The notes beneath the pieces were generated by a model. The model made no database searches and was not told the DNA's origin. It saw only the letters and a program-made list of their open reading frames with translations. From Riemerella anatipestifer (GTDB lineage: Bacteria > Bacteroidota > Bacteroidia > Flavobacteriales > Weeksellaceae), in the NCBI RefSeq assembly GCF_035666175.1, contig NZ_CP142016.1, positions 2,046,001 to 2,110,000 of the forward strand: a stretch of DNA of 64,000 nt, given 5' to 3'. The translations under genes and the position numbers were made by a program. Each line of letters opens with the position of its first letter. Position 1 is the first letter of the stretch. Positions 7,534-15,517 of this stretch are shown here, in pieces.

Positions 7534-7540
7534 ATTTTTG
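7510..7540 (+). promoter_or_regulatory. Bacteroidota-type promoter built into the terminator
   Basis: TTG (7510-7512) inside the terminator hairpin, 20 bases, then TATTTTTG (7533-7540), a full match to the TTG-N17-23-TAnnTTTG consensus. Predicted start near 7547, 24 bases before the lipoprotein ATG. Confidence 0.6.
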
Positions 7541-7570
7541 GGCTTAATCATTTATCTAAATTTAATCGTT

Positions 7571-8068
7571 ATGAGAAATCTATTACTATTATTTATTGTT
7601 TTGCTTTCTTTTGGTAGTTGTGGTAGAACTGAAACCGTATCAGAGGAAAATTATTATGATATTTACAAAGACAACAAGGGAGGTGTACGGGTTGGAAGTT
7701 ATTTCGGTAGAGAACTTAAAACAGGGGAAATTGTCGAAGAAAGGTTAAATAATTCTCTTATACATATTTGGGAAGCAACAGACAAAGACTTTGATGTAAA
7801 TAAAAGCGGTACAGATATAATTTCGGGGTATTTGTATGATAGAAAAAGCGAGAAAAGTTATAAACCTGTTATCTCAACCCTCAATAAGGCTAGCTTTTTT
7901 GAAACATTAAAAGAGGGGAAATATTTTCTATACATTAACACGGGTAAAAATGATTACGGATTACCTAATTTTGCTTATTCATATACATATTTTACTGTAA
8001 CTAAAGGTAAAGATACTTCTCTGAAGAAAATATTTATAAATTCTGATTTAAAATATCAGCCTTGGTAA
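7571..8068 (+). CDS. phage-encoded lipoprotein (lysogenic conversion candidate)
   Basis: 165 residues. The start at 7571 is preferred over an upstream in-frame ATG at 7538, because it gives a proper lipoprotein signal: MR, a hydrophobic stretch, then SFGSC with Cys near residue 19. The 7538 start would also lie inside the predicted promoter. The mature part is mostly beta strands, not recognised. It is a single gene with its own promoter and terminators on both sides, placed between the early and late regions, as expected for a moron expressed in the lysogen and displayed on the cell envelope. Confidence 0.75.
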   Translation: MRNLLLLFIVLLSFGSCGRTETVSEENYYDIYKDNKGGVRVGSYFGRELKTGEIVEERLNNSLIHIWEATDKDFDVNKSGTDIISGYLYDRKSEKSYKPVISTLNKASFFETLKEGKYFLYINTGKNDYGLPNFAYSYTYFTVTKGKDTSLKKIFINSDLKYQPW

Positions 8069-8084
8069 GGGCTACATATATAGT

Positions 8085-8119
8085 AAAAACCCCAGCTTGT
8101 AATATAGCTGGGGTTTTTG
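8085..8119 (+). terminator. rho-independent terminator after the lipoprotein gene
   Basis: AAAACCCCAGCT (8086-8097) pairs with AGCTGGGGTTTT (8106-8117), followed by T residues. As at 7502, the downstream T-rich segment continues into a TATTTTTG -7 box. Confidence 0.85.
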
Positions 8120-8127
8120 TATTTTTG
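8097..8127 (+). promoter_or_regulatory. promoter overlapping the terminator; leaderless start of the next gene
   Basis: TTG (8097-8099) in the hairpin loop, 20 bases, then TATTTTTG (8120-8127). The expected transcription start, about 7 bases after the box, falls at the ATG of the next gene (8133), predicting a leaderless mRNA. Confidence 0.6.
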
Positions 8128-8132
8128 CGAGT

Positions 8133-8468
8133 ATGAGAGGTTTAGCAAATAAGGGTAGAAATACGGAGCTTATCCGCTATCGCAACGAGAAGTTGGCGGC
8201 ACGGTTCTACTATTATTCCTATTTGTTAGGGTTAAAATTCTCTCGTTGCTTGGAGCATTTAACGCCCGAGTTTGACCTTTCGGAAAGCCGCATTTGCGAC
8301 CTTATTTCGGAACATACCGAATACATCAATCGTCTAGAAATGCAAAAGACAACCATTACGGAACTCAAACAAGTTTATCCTTTTATGGTTTGGCAACTTC
8401 CTGCTTCCAACCGCAGGAATAACGCAAAGCAACTATCTTTAGACCTTTTCTCAAATTTTGCTCCGTAG
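8133..8468 (+). CDS. putative helix-turn-helix regulator of the phage (Mor/C position)
   Basis: 111 residues. An N-terminal basic region is followed by a segment with HTH character (LKFSRCLEHLTPEFDLSESRICDLIS, about 34-59). It lies between early and late genes, where Mu carries its middle/late activators Mor and C, so it is a candidate activator of the divergent late promoters at 15.5-15.65 kb. Its last 86 bases overlap, tail to tail, the leftward tail-terminator gene. Family not recognised with certainty. Confidence 0.55.
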   Translation: MRGLANKGRNTELIRYRNEKLAARFYYYSYLLGLKFSRCLEHLTPEFDLSESRICDLISEHTEYINRLEMQKTTITELKQVYPFMVWQLPASNRRNNAKQLSLDLFSNFAP

Positions 8469-8814
8469 CACTTTTAAAAGCAAACGCCTCAAAATGACCG
8501 TCCTCATAGCCTTGAAGTTTGTTGTAAATTTTCTCGGTCAAATCCAAATAAGCCATTGCTTGCTCTCTTCTGTTCTCTTCGGTAAGTGAGCTAGTGTCGC
8601 CTGCTTTCACAACAAGAGAGAGCGTAAATTCCGCATTGAATTGCTGTAAAACATTGTGAAAGGTATCTGTGCTATTGACACCTATATTGATAAGCACCGC
8701 AGGGTATGCCAAAGGTGGTTTTTCTTCCATTATTTGCCCAAAATTTAAATCAATGTATTTGATTTCGGGAATTTCTTTAAGAAGCTCCAAGAGCTTATTG
8801 TAAAGTCGTTTCAT
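8383..8814 (-). CDS. phage tail terminator-like protein
   Basis: 143 residues, mixed alpha/beta: an N-terminal helix, then a strand-rich core with PAVLINIG and FTLSLVV, and a long helix. This size and pattern suit the gpU/gpZ-type tail terminators that cap the tail tube. It is the last gene of the leftward late operon, coupled by a 4-base overlap to gpG. The assignment is by position and fold pattern. Confidence 0.5.
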   Translation of the reverse strand: MKRLYNKLLELLKEIPEIKYIDLNFGQIMEEKPPLAYPAVLINIGVNSTDTFHNVLQQFNAEFTLSLVVKAGDTSSLTEENRREQAMAYLDLTEKIYNKLQGYEDGHFEAFAFKSATEQNLRKGLKIVALRYSCGWKQEVAKP

Positions 8815-9332
8815 TTTTTAAATGTTTTTTGAAGTTCTATGCGTACGATATTTTTAATTCTTTGTCTAAGCTCTGCCGAGCTTTCCTCGTCGCCTATAAA
8901 TTGGCGTTTGGGAATGTTTTGGTGAATGGTTCGGGTGTGCCCTTTTACAGCGATAGGTTCACCTTTCTTACCTCGTCTTAGAAAGGGATTAACTTTTTGT
9001 TCTACTGCTCCCGAAAATCCCTCATTATGAGCCTTAGCATAAGGAACATCAGCCCCACCTGCGACTACCCTTACTTTATCTTCCCACACTTGTCCAATCC
9101 GAATACTCCGCCTTAGTTTTGCAGTTTTGACAAGTAAAGCTCGCCCTTCTTCGTCTCTTTTTCCCCATTTAGTGGGATTTTTTCGTTTTTGCCACGCCTC
9201 GCCATTGTAGCTTTGACGGTCGAAATTATCCTGTGCAAAATGCACCACTTCCTCGCCGATAATCGGTGGAAGTTCTCGCAAGGTTTGAGCTACTCGCCTC
9301 TGTAATTGCTCAAAGTATTCTTCAGCGGTCAT
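8811..9332 (-). CDS. Mu gpG-type virion morphogenesis protein
   Basis: 173 residues of the phage virion morphogenesis (gpG/tail-completion S) family. Visible features are an N-terminal helix, NFDRQSYNGEAWQKRKNPTKWGKR (the typical GxxWxxRK turn), LLVKTAKLRRSI, and YAKAHNEGFSG followed by the conserved RQFIGD near the C-terminus. These proteins help in head-tail joining. It overlaps the tail terminator gene by 4 bases. Confidence 0.85.
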   Translation of the reverse strand: MTAEEYFEQLQRRVAQTLRELPPIIGEEVVHFAQDNFDRQSYNGEAWQKRKNPTKWGKRDEEGRALLVKTAKLRRSIRIGQVWEDKVRVVAGGADVPYAKAHNEGFSGAVEQKVNPFLRRGKKGEPIAVKGHTRTIHQNIPKRQFIGDEESSAELRQRIKNIVRIELQKTFKK

Positions 9333-9352
9333 CTTTTAAAATGGTTTTAAAG

Positions 9353-9464
9353 TTGTTTTAATTTTTTTTGTATATTTGCATTGTCGGGGCGTAAAACCTC
9401 TGACACGCCTTTTATAAGGTCACCGACCATAGTTCTGATTTTAGAATTATGGTCGGTCTTTTTT
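9353..9464 (+). ncRNA. candidate small RNA antisense to the 3' end of the MuF gene
   Basis: A Bacteroidota promoter reads rightward: TTG 9353-9355, then TATATTTG 9371-9378. A transcript starting near 9385 would contain a GGCGT/ACGCC hairpin (9387-9408 region), then a strong terminator: ACCGACCATAGTTCT (9422-9436) pairs with AGAATTATGGTCGGT (9443-9457), with one G-U pair and a 6-base loop, followed by CTTTTTT. The 75-80 nt RNA runs against the flanking leftward genes, and its last 18 bases are complementary to the end of the MuF reading frame (9447-9464). On the minus strand the hairpin lacks a T-run, so it is not a terminator for MuF. Confidence 0.55.
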
Positions 9465-10709
9465 ATATCTATAAATAACTCTGCCCTCTTTTGAAACAAT
9501 TACAATTTGTTCAGCTAAAAACTTAAAATCTTCTTTGTGTTCTAATTCTTTAAGTTGTTTTATTACTCTTTCTAAATGGACTTTATGATTTAATTTGATA
9601 GCAACATTCTTGGCTTGCTCTTGTCCGTGTTTAATCATTGCTCCAATTTTCCCAATTTTCCCAATTTTAAATTTACCCTCGTAACTTTCCATTTCCCAGA
9701 AATCATTATTTACATTAAAATCGGGTACTTTTCCGTAGTAAGGGACATCTTCAAAATGAAAATCATAAGCCCAATGCTCAGCTTTTATTTCGGGCAAAAC
9801 TTTTACTCTTACACCAAAATATTCTTTTAGAGCCTTGGAGGTTATAATTCTATTCTCATACTCACGCTCCACCCTTGGGCGTTCTGTTTCGGAGGTTGTA
9901 TGTTTTTTTGCCAAAGTAGAAACTTCCACGCCGTCTATTTCTATGTATCTCAAAGCATCAGTTGTCAATTTGGGTGTATTCGCAATATATCTATTTTGTT
10001 CTGTGAAAATTTCGCCCGTAGCACCCACATTATTCAAAAAGGCTTTTGGAATATCAATGTAAGGCAATAAACGCTGTGGCGTTGGCTCAGCATTTCTTAG
10101 CTTAATCACATCGGTTCGGCAGTTGAAATGATTAGGAGGAAAATATTGCTGTAAAAAAGGGTCGTCCACAGAAACCACAATGCCATGTAACGGGGAGCAT
10201 ATTTCGGAAGTGTGGTCGTCCATAGTTACCATAAATTTCACAAACGGAAAAATGTGTTTATTCCGTTGTATTTCCTGCCATTTACGGCTCATCATTGCTC
10301 CTGCTACTATCGTATCGTACTCTGTTTTTAGATAGCGATTAGACATTCCGACTATCATCATCGCCTCTCGCTTAAATTCGTGCCATGGGCGTATGCTTCC
10401 GTCGGGACGAAGCAATAAATTATTAAGACGAATGCAGTCGTTGTAATTTTTTGCGACCGAGAATTTCCAAACATTTCGTTTCAGCACCTCTCGAGCGATA
10501 AAATCGGGCGTGCCATAGTCTATGCCGTCCAAGATGTAGCCTTTATCTACTGCTGTGGATAGTTCTTTTCCGGTCTTCTTCACTATCGCCGTAGAAAAGC
10601 CGTCTTTTGGAGGTGTTTTTTCTTTGTAAATACCTCTAATGGTGTCCAGCCAATCCTTAGCCAACAAATCCGCCCAGTCGGGCTGGTCGTTGTTATGCGA
10701 CAAATGCAC
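9447..10709 (-). CDS. MuF (gpF/SPP1 gp7-type) head protein fused to a nuclease-like toxin domain
   Basis: 420 residues. Residues 1-210 are the head-morphogenesis domain with the conserved TMDDHTSEICSPLHG (162-176) and HFNCRTDV (194-201). The C-terminal 130 residues are unrelated to head proteins and look like a PD-(D/E)xK or CdiA-C-type tRNase: PD at 329-330, WEMES at 338-342, then a lysine-rich helix and HGQEQAKNVAI (361-371) where such toxins have K/R-QxxNVVI. MuF proteins are known carriers of polymorphic toxins, which would enter a cell with phage DNA. No immunity gene follows. The frame stays open upstream of the GTG at 10709 into the portal gene, without another ATG/GTG/TTG, so the N-terminus is unsure. 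Confidence 0.75.
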   Translation of the reverse strand: MHLSHNNDQPDWADLLAKDWLDTIRGIYKEKTPPKDGFSTAIVKKTGKELSTAVDKGYILDGIDYGTPDFIAREVLKRNVWKFSVAKNYNDCIRLNNLLLRPDGSIRPWHEFKREAMMIVGMSNRYLKTEYDTIVAGAMMSRKWQEIQRNKHIFPFVKFMVTMDDHTSEICSPLHGIVVSVDDPFLQQYFPPNHFNCRTDVIKLRNAEPTPQRLLPYIDIPKAFLNNVGATGEIFTEQNRYIANTPKLTTDALRYIEIDGVEVSTLAKKHTTSETERPRVEREYENRIITSKALKEYFGVRVKVLPEIKAEHWAYDFHFEDVPYYGKVPDFNVNNDFWEMESYEGKFKIGKIGKIGAMIKHGQEQAKNVAIKLNHKVHLERVIKQLKELEHKEDFKFLAEQIVIVSKEGRVIYRYKKDRP

Positions 10710-10771
10710 GCAGCAGTTTTGATACTCCAGTTCTAATGCTTCCCAATCCAGCTCCTCGTATAGATAGAAAT

Positions 10772-12061
10772 CTACCGAGGAGCGTGGGCGAAAAAATCTT
10801 TCAGCTTTTCAAAAAGGCTTAATTCTTTGGCTTGTACTTTTTTCTTTTTAGGCGTTTTTTCTTTCGGATTTTGGACTTTGTTTTCCTCTTTGGTTTCTTC
10901 TGTTTCCTCGCTTTCTTCCACCTCTTCGGTGTTGGGTTCTTGGGCTTCAGCTTGTATCTTCTTACCTCTCGGTAAACCAAATTCTTCATAGAAATAATCA
11001 TCGTCCACGCCGTCGGTTGTAAGATTGTGTACTTTCTCGGCAAGTTCCATTTTTTCCTTTGCCGTCATTTCCCTTTTTTCCTCTATGAAATTGAAGAAAC
11101 CGCCCGCCACGGGATAACCTCGTTTTTCAAGTCTTGGTTTTAACTCTTGATTGAGAAATCGCCGAACAAAGATTTTATCGGCTTTTTGTAAATCGTTTTC
11201 TGTTTCGCCGTGTACTTTGGCTTGTGCTAACGAAGTACCGTCGGTTGTGGTCATTGTTTGCCCTTGGGTACTGATTAGAATTTGTTTATCCCAATGGTCT
11301 AAAAATTCTTTGTGGACGGCTCCGTTGGATTGGCTGGTGTTTATTGTATCAACTTCGGAATTTTTGGACATGGTCATACTTCCTGCGGAGCCTCTTTTTT
11401 GGAAGGCTTCTTCCATCTCTCGCTGCCCATTCTCATCATCGGGGTCATACTTCCCGATGAGTTGAGGAATGCCAAACAGCTCGCAAAATTGGGCGTAATC
11501 TGCCCCACCGTTTCTCTTAAAAATAGCGTAAGGAGCGGTGCGAGCGAAAATCCCTAAATCTCTATCGTTTCCGACATTCAAGATAAAATCGTCGTTTTCG
11601 TATGGAAAGCCCTCATCGCTGGAGGTGTCTTTTAGTATTTTACGATTGAGCGTGTCTAAATGCCTTCGGTCTATGCTTTCAATTTTGAAGCCGTTGGAAA
11701 AATCCAACTCAATTACAGACTTTCCGTAAAACTTAGACAATAGTATCTCACGCAGTAAATTTTCAAATTCGGGCGTGTCCATAAAGTCCCACATTTCCTC
11801 TACTTCCTTTCCGTCCTTTTGGAAAGTGAGGTTGGCATTGGTAATGGCTCGTAATCGTTTGTCCATCGCCTCATAAAGCACGCCGTCCAGCAATAAGTTA
11901 TTGTATAATTCAACGAGGCGTTGTCGTTTTCCTCTATACGCTTGCGATATTGCGGAAATCCAGTTTTGTATATCCAGTGGGCTGTGTCGTTCGGGTTTTA
12001 CAACTAAGACTTGACTAATTTTTAGCCCTTGATTTTGGTTATTCGTTTTTTCATTTTTCAT
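10772..12061 (-). CDS. phage portal protein (DUF935, Mu gp29-like)
   Basis: 429 residues. Hallmarks of DUF935 portals include an N-terminal helix-rich region (RQRLVELYNNLLLDGVL...AMDKRLRAI), the FYGKSVIELDF segment, AIFKRNGGADYAQFCELFGIPQLIGKY, and a glycine/threonine-rich TTTDGTSLAQAKVHGET loop. The portal ring docks terminase and serves as the DNA channel. The last 70 residues form a highly charged Glu/Lys tail. The start codon touches the gp36 stop (single-base overlap). Confidence 0.9.
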   Translation of the reverse strand: MKNEKTNNQNQGLKISQVLVVKPERHSPLDIQNWISAISQAYRGKRQRLVELYNNLLLDGVLYEAMDKRLRAITNANLTFQKDGKEVEEMWDFMDTPEFENLLREILLSKFYGKSVIELDFSNGFKIESIDRRHLDTLNRKILKDTSSDEGFPYENDDFILNVGNDRDLGIFARTAPYAIFKRNGGADYAQFCELFGIPQLIGKYDPDDENGQREMEEAFQKRGSAGSMTMSKNSEVDTINTSQSNGAVHKEFLDHWDKQILISTQGQTMTTTDGTSLAQAKVHGETENDLQKADKIFVRRFLNQELKPRLEKRGYPVAGGFFNFIEEKREMTAKEKMELAEKVHNLTTDGVDDDYFYEEFGLPRGKKIQAEAQEPNTEEVEESEETEETKEENKVQNPKEKTPKKKKVQAKELSLFEKLKDFFAHAPR

Positions 12062-12471
12062 TAGTAGTGGTTTTGTCTTGGTTGGTTTGAGTGATAGCTG
12101 AATGCTTTTACTTTGTCTTCGGTTTCTTCCAGTTTTGGGAGGTTGGCGGGCATACCTTTATAGACGGCATTCAGCCAATTAACCGCTTGTTCGTAGCGGA
12201 ATTTTTTGTCCTGATAATCAACGCTTGGATTTTCAAGACCGATGATTTCCCAGACGGCAATATCCTTAATGATTTTCACTAATAAAGGACTGCGTTCATT
12301 GCCCGTTTTAGCGAAAATCTCGTTTACATCATAATCTTTCATTAGTTTAGTAGAGGCAAACTCAATTGCCATATCTATACACGCAAGTGCGATGGTTTCA
12401 TCGCCTTGGATTATTGCTTTGAGTTCTTCCTCGTGGCAATGCGTCTTTAACTCTTCTATTTCTATGTACAT
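12061..12471 (-). CDS. Mu gp36-like head protein (DUF1320)
   Basis: 136 residues, helical, with the DUF1320 layout: YIEIEELKTH at the N-terminus, CIDMAIEFASTKLMKDYDV in the centre, PLLVKIIKDIAVWEI, and YEQAVNWLNAVYKG. These proteins lie next to portal and MuF and are thought to act as head-tail connectors. It overlaps the methyltransferase remnant by 10 bases and the portal by one base. Confidence 0.8.
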   Translation of the reverse strand: MYIEIEELKTHCHEEELKAIIQGDETIALACIDMAIEFASTKLMKDYDVNEIFAKTGNERSPLLVKIIKDIAVWEIIGLENPSVDYQDKKFRYEQAVNWLNAVYKGMPANLPKLEETEDKVKAFSYHSNQPRQNHY

Positions 12472-13499
12472 AATGGTAATTTTTGATGTAAATTCTCTAT
12501 TCTCATTTTACCCGCTTCAAAATATTCCTTGTCAATTTCACAAGCAATCCCCCGCATACCCATATTATGGACTGCTTCCATAGTGGACATTGAACCTGCA
12601 AAGAAATCAGCTACCACAATATCCTTTGATTCTTTATCTCTTGGGATAACTAATGCTAATAATCTTTCTAATAATCGCACAGGCTTTTGTGTGGGGTGGA
12701 TGCTAGTATAGTGGTCTCTACCTTGTTTGATGATGCTTTTTTCGTTCAAACCAAAGTGAATGGATTGAACTGCATTAACCGCTCTATCTCCTGTTTTATT
12801 TTTGTTAGCATTGACCCCCCATTTTGTGAAAGTATCACAAACTATCCTATCATTTCTGATAATACTTTTTTCATTTAAGCCTTTGGATATAGATTGTATA
12901 ACAGTTACGCATCTATTGTGATTTATTGATGAACTGCCAGTAATTCCGTCTCCTGCATTTTTGTTAAAATCATTTCTAACTATATTATCTTCTGTTTGTT
13001 CATTATTTTTAAGAAATTCCAGCACGGCATTTAGAGATTTAGTATTTTTAAAAGTATTTTTAAGACGCTTTATATCCGTAATGATGCTATCTATATCATG
13101 ACCTTTCATTTCTAGGTAAGGCACTTTCACTTTGTTGATACTTCCTTTTCCTTTCGTAAAAATGGAAATGGTTTCGTGGACGCGGCTTAGTCGCATAAGA
13201 GGACTCGTAACATACCTTTTATCCCAAATAATTTCTTCTTTGAAATTAAATCCTAAATTTGCTAAAATGGTATTTCAGCGGTAAAAGCTCACGCCACGCC
13301 CAAACATCACTATAAACCCATTTTTTGTTAAAAGTCTTTTGCATTCAGAAAAGAATTTTTGCTCATCAAAGGGTCTTTCTAATTTTTGGTTTTTTAAATA
13401 GAGATAAGGTGGGTCTATGCAAATAACATCAATGCTTTCATCAGGCATCGTTGCCATTACTTTCAAATTGTCTTCGTTGTGTAATTCAATGTTTTTCAT
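12462..13499 (-). pseudogene. phage beta-class DNA adenine methyltransferase broken by one TGA
   Basis: The frame starting at 13499 carries motif IV (ICIDPPY, about residue 30) and runs to a TGA at 13277-13275 after GRGVSFYR. The same frame continues for 26 sense codons, reaches M at 13196, and goes on to HPTQKPVRLLERLL and motif I FAGSMST near the C-terminus. A Trp codon (TGG) is expected at the TGA, so one substitution explains the break. Intact length would be 345 residues. The specificity region holds two copies of a QSI-x-x-GLNEKSII motif. Phage methyltransferases protect the genome from restriction. The C-terminal part could still be made from 13196, but without motif IV. Confidence 0.85.
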
Positions 13500-13516
13500 A
13501 GTTTTGCGTTTAGGGG

Positions 13517-15031
13517 TTAGTATCGTTTTTTATTGTTCGGCTTCTCGTACACTTTCGGGCGGTGGTCGCCGTCTATGTTTTTATGGTTAATTATCCAAAT
13601 CGCACCCTCGCAGGCATCGGGAGCGTCGTCGTGAGCTCTACTCTTTGGCGATAGTGCCAAAAATTGAAAATCGGCTTCTTTCATGTCCTCTCGCCCTTTT
13701 AACTCTTCGTTAAAAATCAGCTTGCCGTTTCGGTTGAGTGGCTCGAGGTTGCTTTCTATTCGGTAGAACTTCTCGGGCTTTTTTCGTTCGTCTGCTTTGA
13801 GTGGTAGCGTAATATTATAGCGTTTATTCGCCTTTTTTATCTCCCTTTTCAGAGTGTCGTCTATCCAAGGATATTCTATATAATAATAGACTGAAACGCC
13901 CGAATTTGCCGTTTTTTTTTCTGTTTCATACAAATGCTCCAGCATCTTTGCGGTGGAGGTTTTTTGGCAAAACATATCTATTATATGATATTCGTTTTTG
14001 TATTTTCCAACCAAAGCCGTCGCCTTGTAGTCCCCGTTTTTCTTATAGGAAGGGTCGGTGTAGGAAACAAGAAATTTATACTTTTTAAGCGGTTGAATTT
14101 TGCCATATTTCAGCTCCTTGAATACTTTTCCAAGATTGATAGGATTGTTAAAATATTCGCCTTGCACCGCTTGGGCTGAAATCTTAGACAACACACGGTC
14201 GATATGTTCCTCGCTGTTTTTCGCTGCCCAAGTAGATTTGCCGTTTTCATCTCTAATATTGATAATATCGGCGTGGTCTGCCATTTCTATGGCTTTTTTG
14301 ATGCAGCAATAGTCAGCAATGATGTTTCCGTTGAACAATACCGTTAAAGGCTCAGAAACCGAGCGTGTCGCATACAACGCCTTTTCAAACCACGCCCATT
14401 TTTTATCTACGGTATCGGGGTTTCGGCAGTCTTCGTCCGTGTCGAAGTCGTCCACGATAATTGCATCGGGGCGTATATCCTCATTTCTCGCTCCACGGGG
14501 TGCATTACCCGCACCAACGGCGATGAACATTGCTCCCTTTTTGATTGTGAATTGGTCTTCTCGCCAGTGTCCGTGGTTCTGCTGCACACCATAATCGTGG
14601 ATAATTCTGCTGTTGTTTTCAAAAGCACTTTTAAAAGGTTTTAAAAGGCGAACGGCAGATTCATTGGTCGCTGATGCGATGATGATAAACTTCTTTTTCC
14701 CCGTGAGGGCTAAATAGGTAAACTCCATCATGGCTCTTGCCGACTTGGCAAGTTCCCGCGACCACGCACGCACTTCGTACCACTCCATGTTTTCTGTGAT
14801 ACGCTTGGTACTGGCTTTGTGAAATTCCGCAGGTTCGCATTTGTAATACTTATGGAAATAGTATTTGAACCACTCTTCGGGATTGGCTTCTAAGCGTTTT
14901 TTTCGCCTCTCGATGTCGCTGGCGGTTTCGGATAAGTCCACGCTGGCTTTTTGGCGAAGATTGGTATAGTACTGTTGCCAAAATTCTAATGCTTTTCTAT
15001 CCTCAGGAGTCAATCTTTTGGTCATCAACAT
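13517..15031 (-). CDS. terminase large subunit (Mu gp28-like)
   Basis: 504 residues. The ATPase part has the relaxed Walker A-like WSRELAKSARAMM (about residues 92-104), followed by KKFIIIASATN and Walker B PDAIIVDDFD with a DTDEDC extension. The nuclease domain begins with SYTDPSYKKNGDYKA and ends with AHDDAPDACEGA, two classic metal-binding stretches. The motor cuts and packs DNA, in Mu-like phages by headful from the integrated copy. It follows the small subunit by four bases. Confidence 0.88.
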   Translation of the reverse strand: MLMTKRLTPEDRKALEFWQQYYTNLRQKASVDLSETASDIERRKKRLEANPEEWFKYYFHKYYKCEPAEFHKASTKRITENMEWYEVRAWSRELAKSARAMMEFTYLALTGKKKFIIIASATNESAVRLLKPFKSAFENNSRIIHDYGVQQNHGHWREDQFTIKKGAMFIAVGAGNAPRGARNEDIRPDAIIVDDFDTDEDCRNPDTVDKKWAWFEKALYATRSVSEPLTVLFNGNIIADYCCIKKAIEMADHADIINIRDENGKSTWAAKNSEEHIDRVLSKISAQAVQGEYFNNPINLGKVFKELKYGKIQPLKKYKFLVSYTDPSYKKNGDYKATALVGKYKNEYHIIDMFCQKTSTAKMLEHLYETEKKTANSGVSVYYYIEYPWIDDTLKREIKKANKRYNITLPLKADERKKPEKFYRIESNLEPLNRNGKLIFNEELKGREDMKEADFQFLALSPKSRAHDDAPDACEGAIWIINHKNIDGDHRPKVYEKPNNKKRY

Positions 15032-15035
15032 AGCG

Positions 15036-15500
15036 TTAGAGTTTTGATTTTATAAAAGTGTCCGTATAGTCGGCCAACAGCTGGGCATCTTCGAGGTTCT
15101 CGGCTCTCACAAAGTCTAAAAACTGAGTGAGGGCATTGATAATCTCGGGGAGTAGTGCCTTTGTTTCTAAATCCTTAATATTTTTAATGAGTTGGTTTCG
15201 TATTTGGGCGGTCTTGAAGTCAGCGAAACGAAAGCCCTCGTCTTGCTTTTTTATAAAAGCGTTGAGTTCTGCCAGCTCGTCTTGCATTTGCACGAGTTGC
15301 TCTTGTCGGGTAAGTAAAATATTACGCTTTAAGCCCTCCCATTTTTCCGATTTTATCCATTCAGTTAATGTATTAGCCGAAACGCCGACACGCTCGGCGA
15401 GGTCTTTTATAGTGATGTTCTTTTCTTGTAGAAACAAGATTTTAGCGTATTCCTTTTTTTGCTCTCTTTCCTTGTTAGAGAGCCTCCCTTTCTTTGCCAT
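15036..15500 (-). CDS. terminase small subunit (gp27-like)
   Basis: 154 residues: a basic N-terminus (KKGRLSNKEREQKKEYAK), a clear HTH (ITIKDLAERVGVSANTLTEWIKSEKW, about 28-53), a coiled-coil oligomerisation segment and an acidic C-terminus. This is the form of small terminases, which recognise the packaging site and recruit the large subunit. It is the first gene of the leftward late operon, next to the divergent promoter region. Confidence 0.8.
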   Translation of the reverse strand: MAKKGRLSNKEREQKKEYAKILFLQEKNITIKDLAERVGVSANTLTEWIKSEKWEGLKRNILLTRQEQLVQMQDELAELNAFIKKQDEGFRFADFKTAQIRNQLIKNIKDLETKALLPEIINALTQFLDFVRAENLEDAQLLADYTDTFIKSKL

Positions 15501-15517
15501 AGCTATTAGTTTTATGG

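Noticed and set aside
7538..7570. Earlier in-frame start for the lipoprotein
   Set aside because: It would add residues before the signal peptide and lies within the predicted promoter/start region; 7571 gives a proper lipoprotein signal.
9615..10062. Plus-strand frames opposite the MuF gene as an immunity gene
   Set aside because: They are opposite-strand shadows with unnatural composition; the MuF frame is clearly the coding one.
10819..11043. Lys/Arg-rich frame within the portal gene
   Set aside because: Alternate-frame reading of the charged portal C-terminus; composition is an artefact of AAA/GAA-rich codons.
13275..13277. TGA recoded as Trp in the phage
   Set aside because: Many other phage genes end in TGA at sensible places (for example ATGA overlaps) and use TGG for Trp, so recoding is unlikely.
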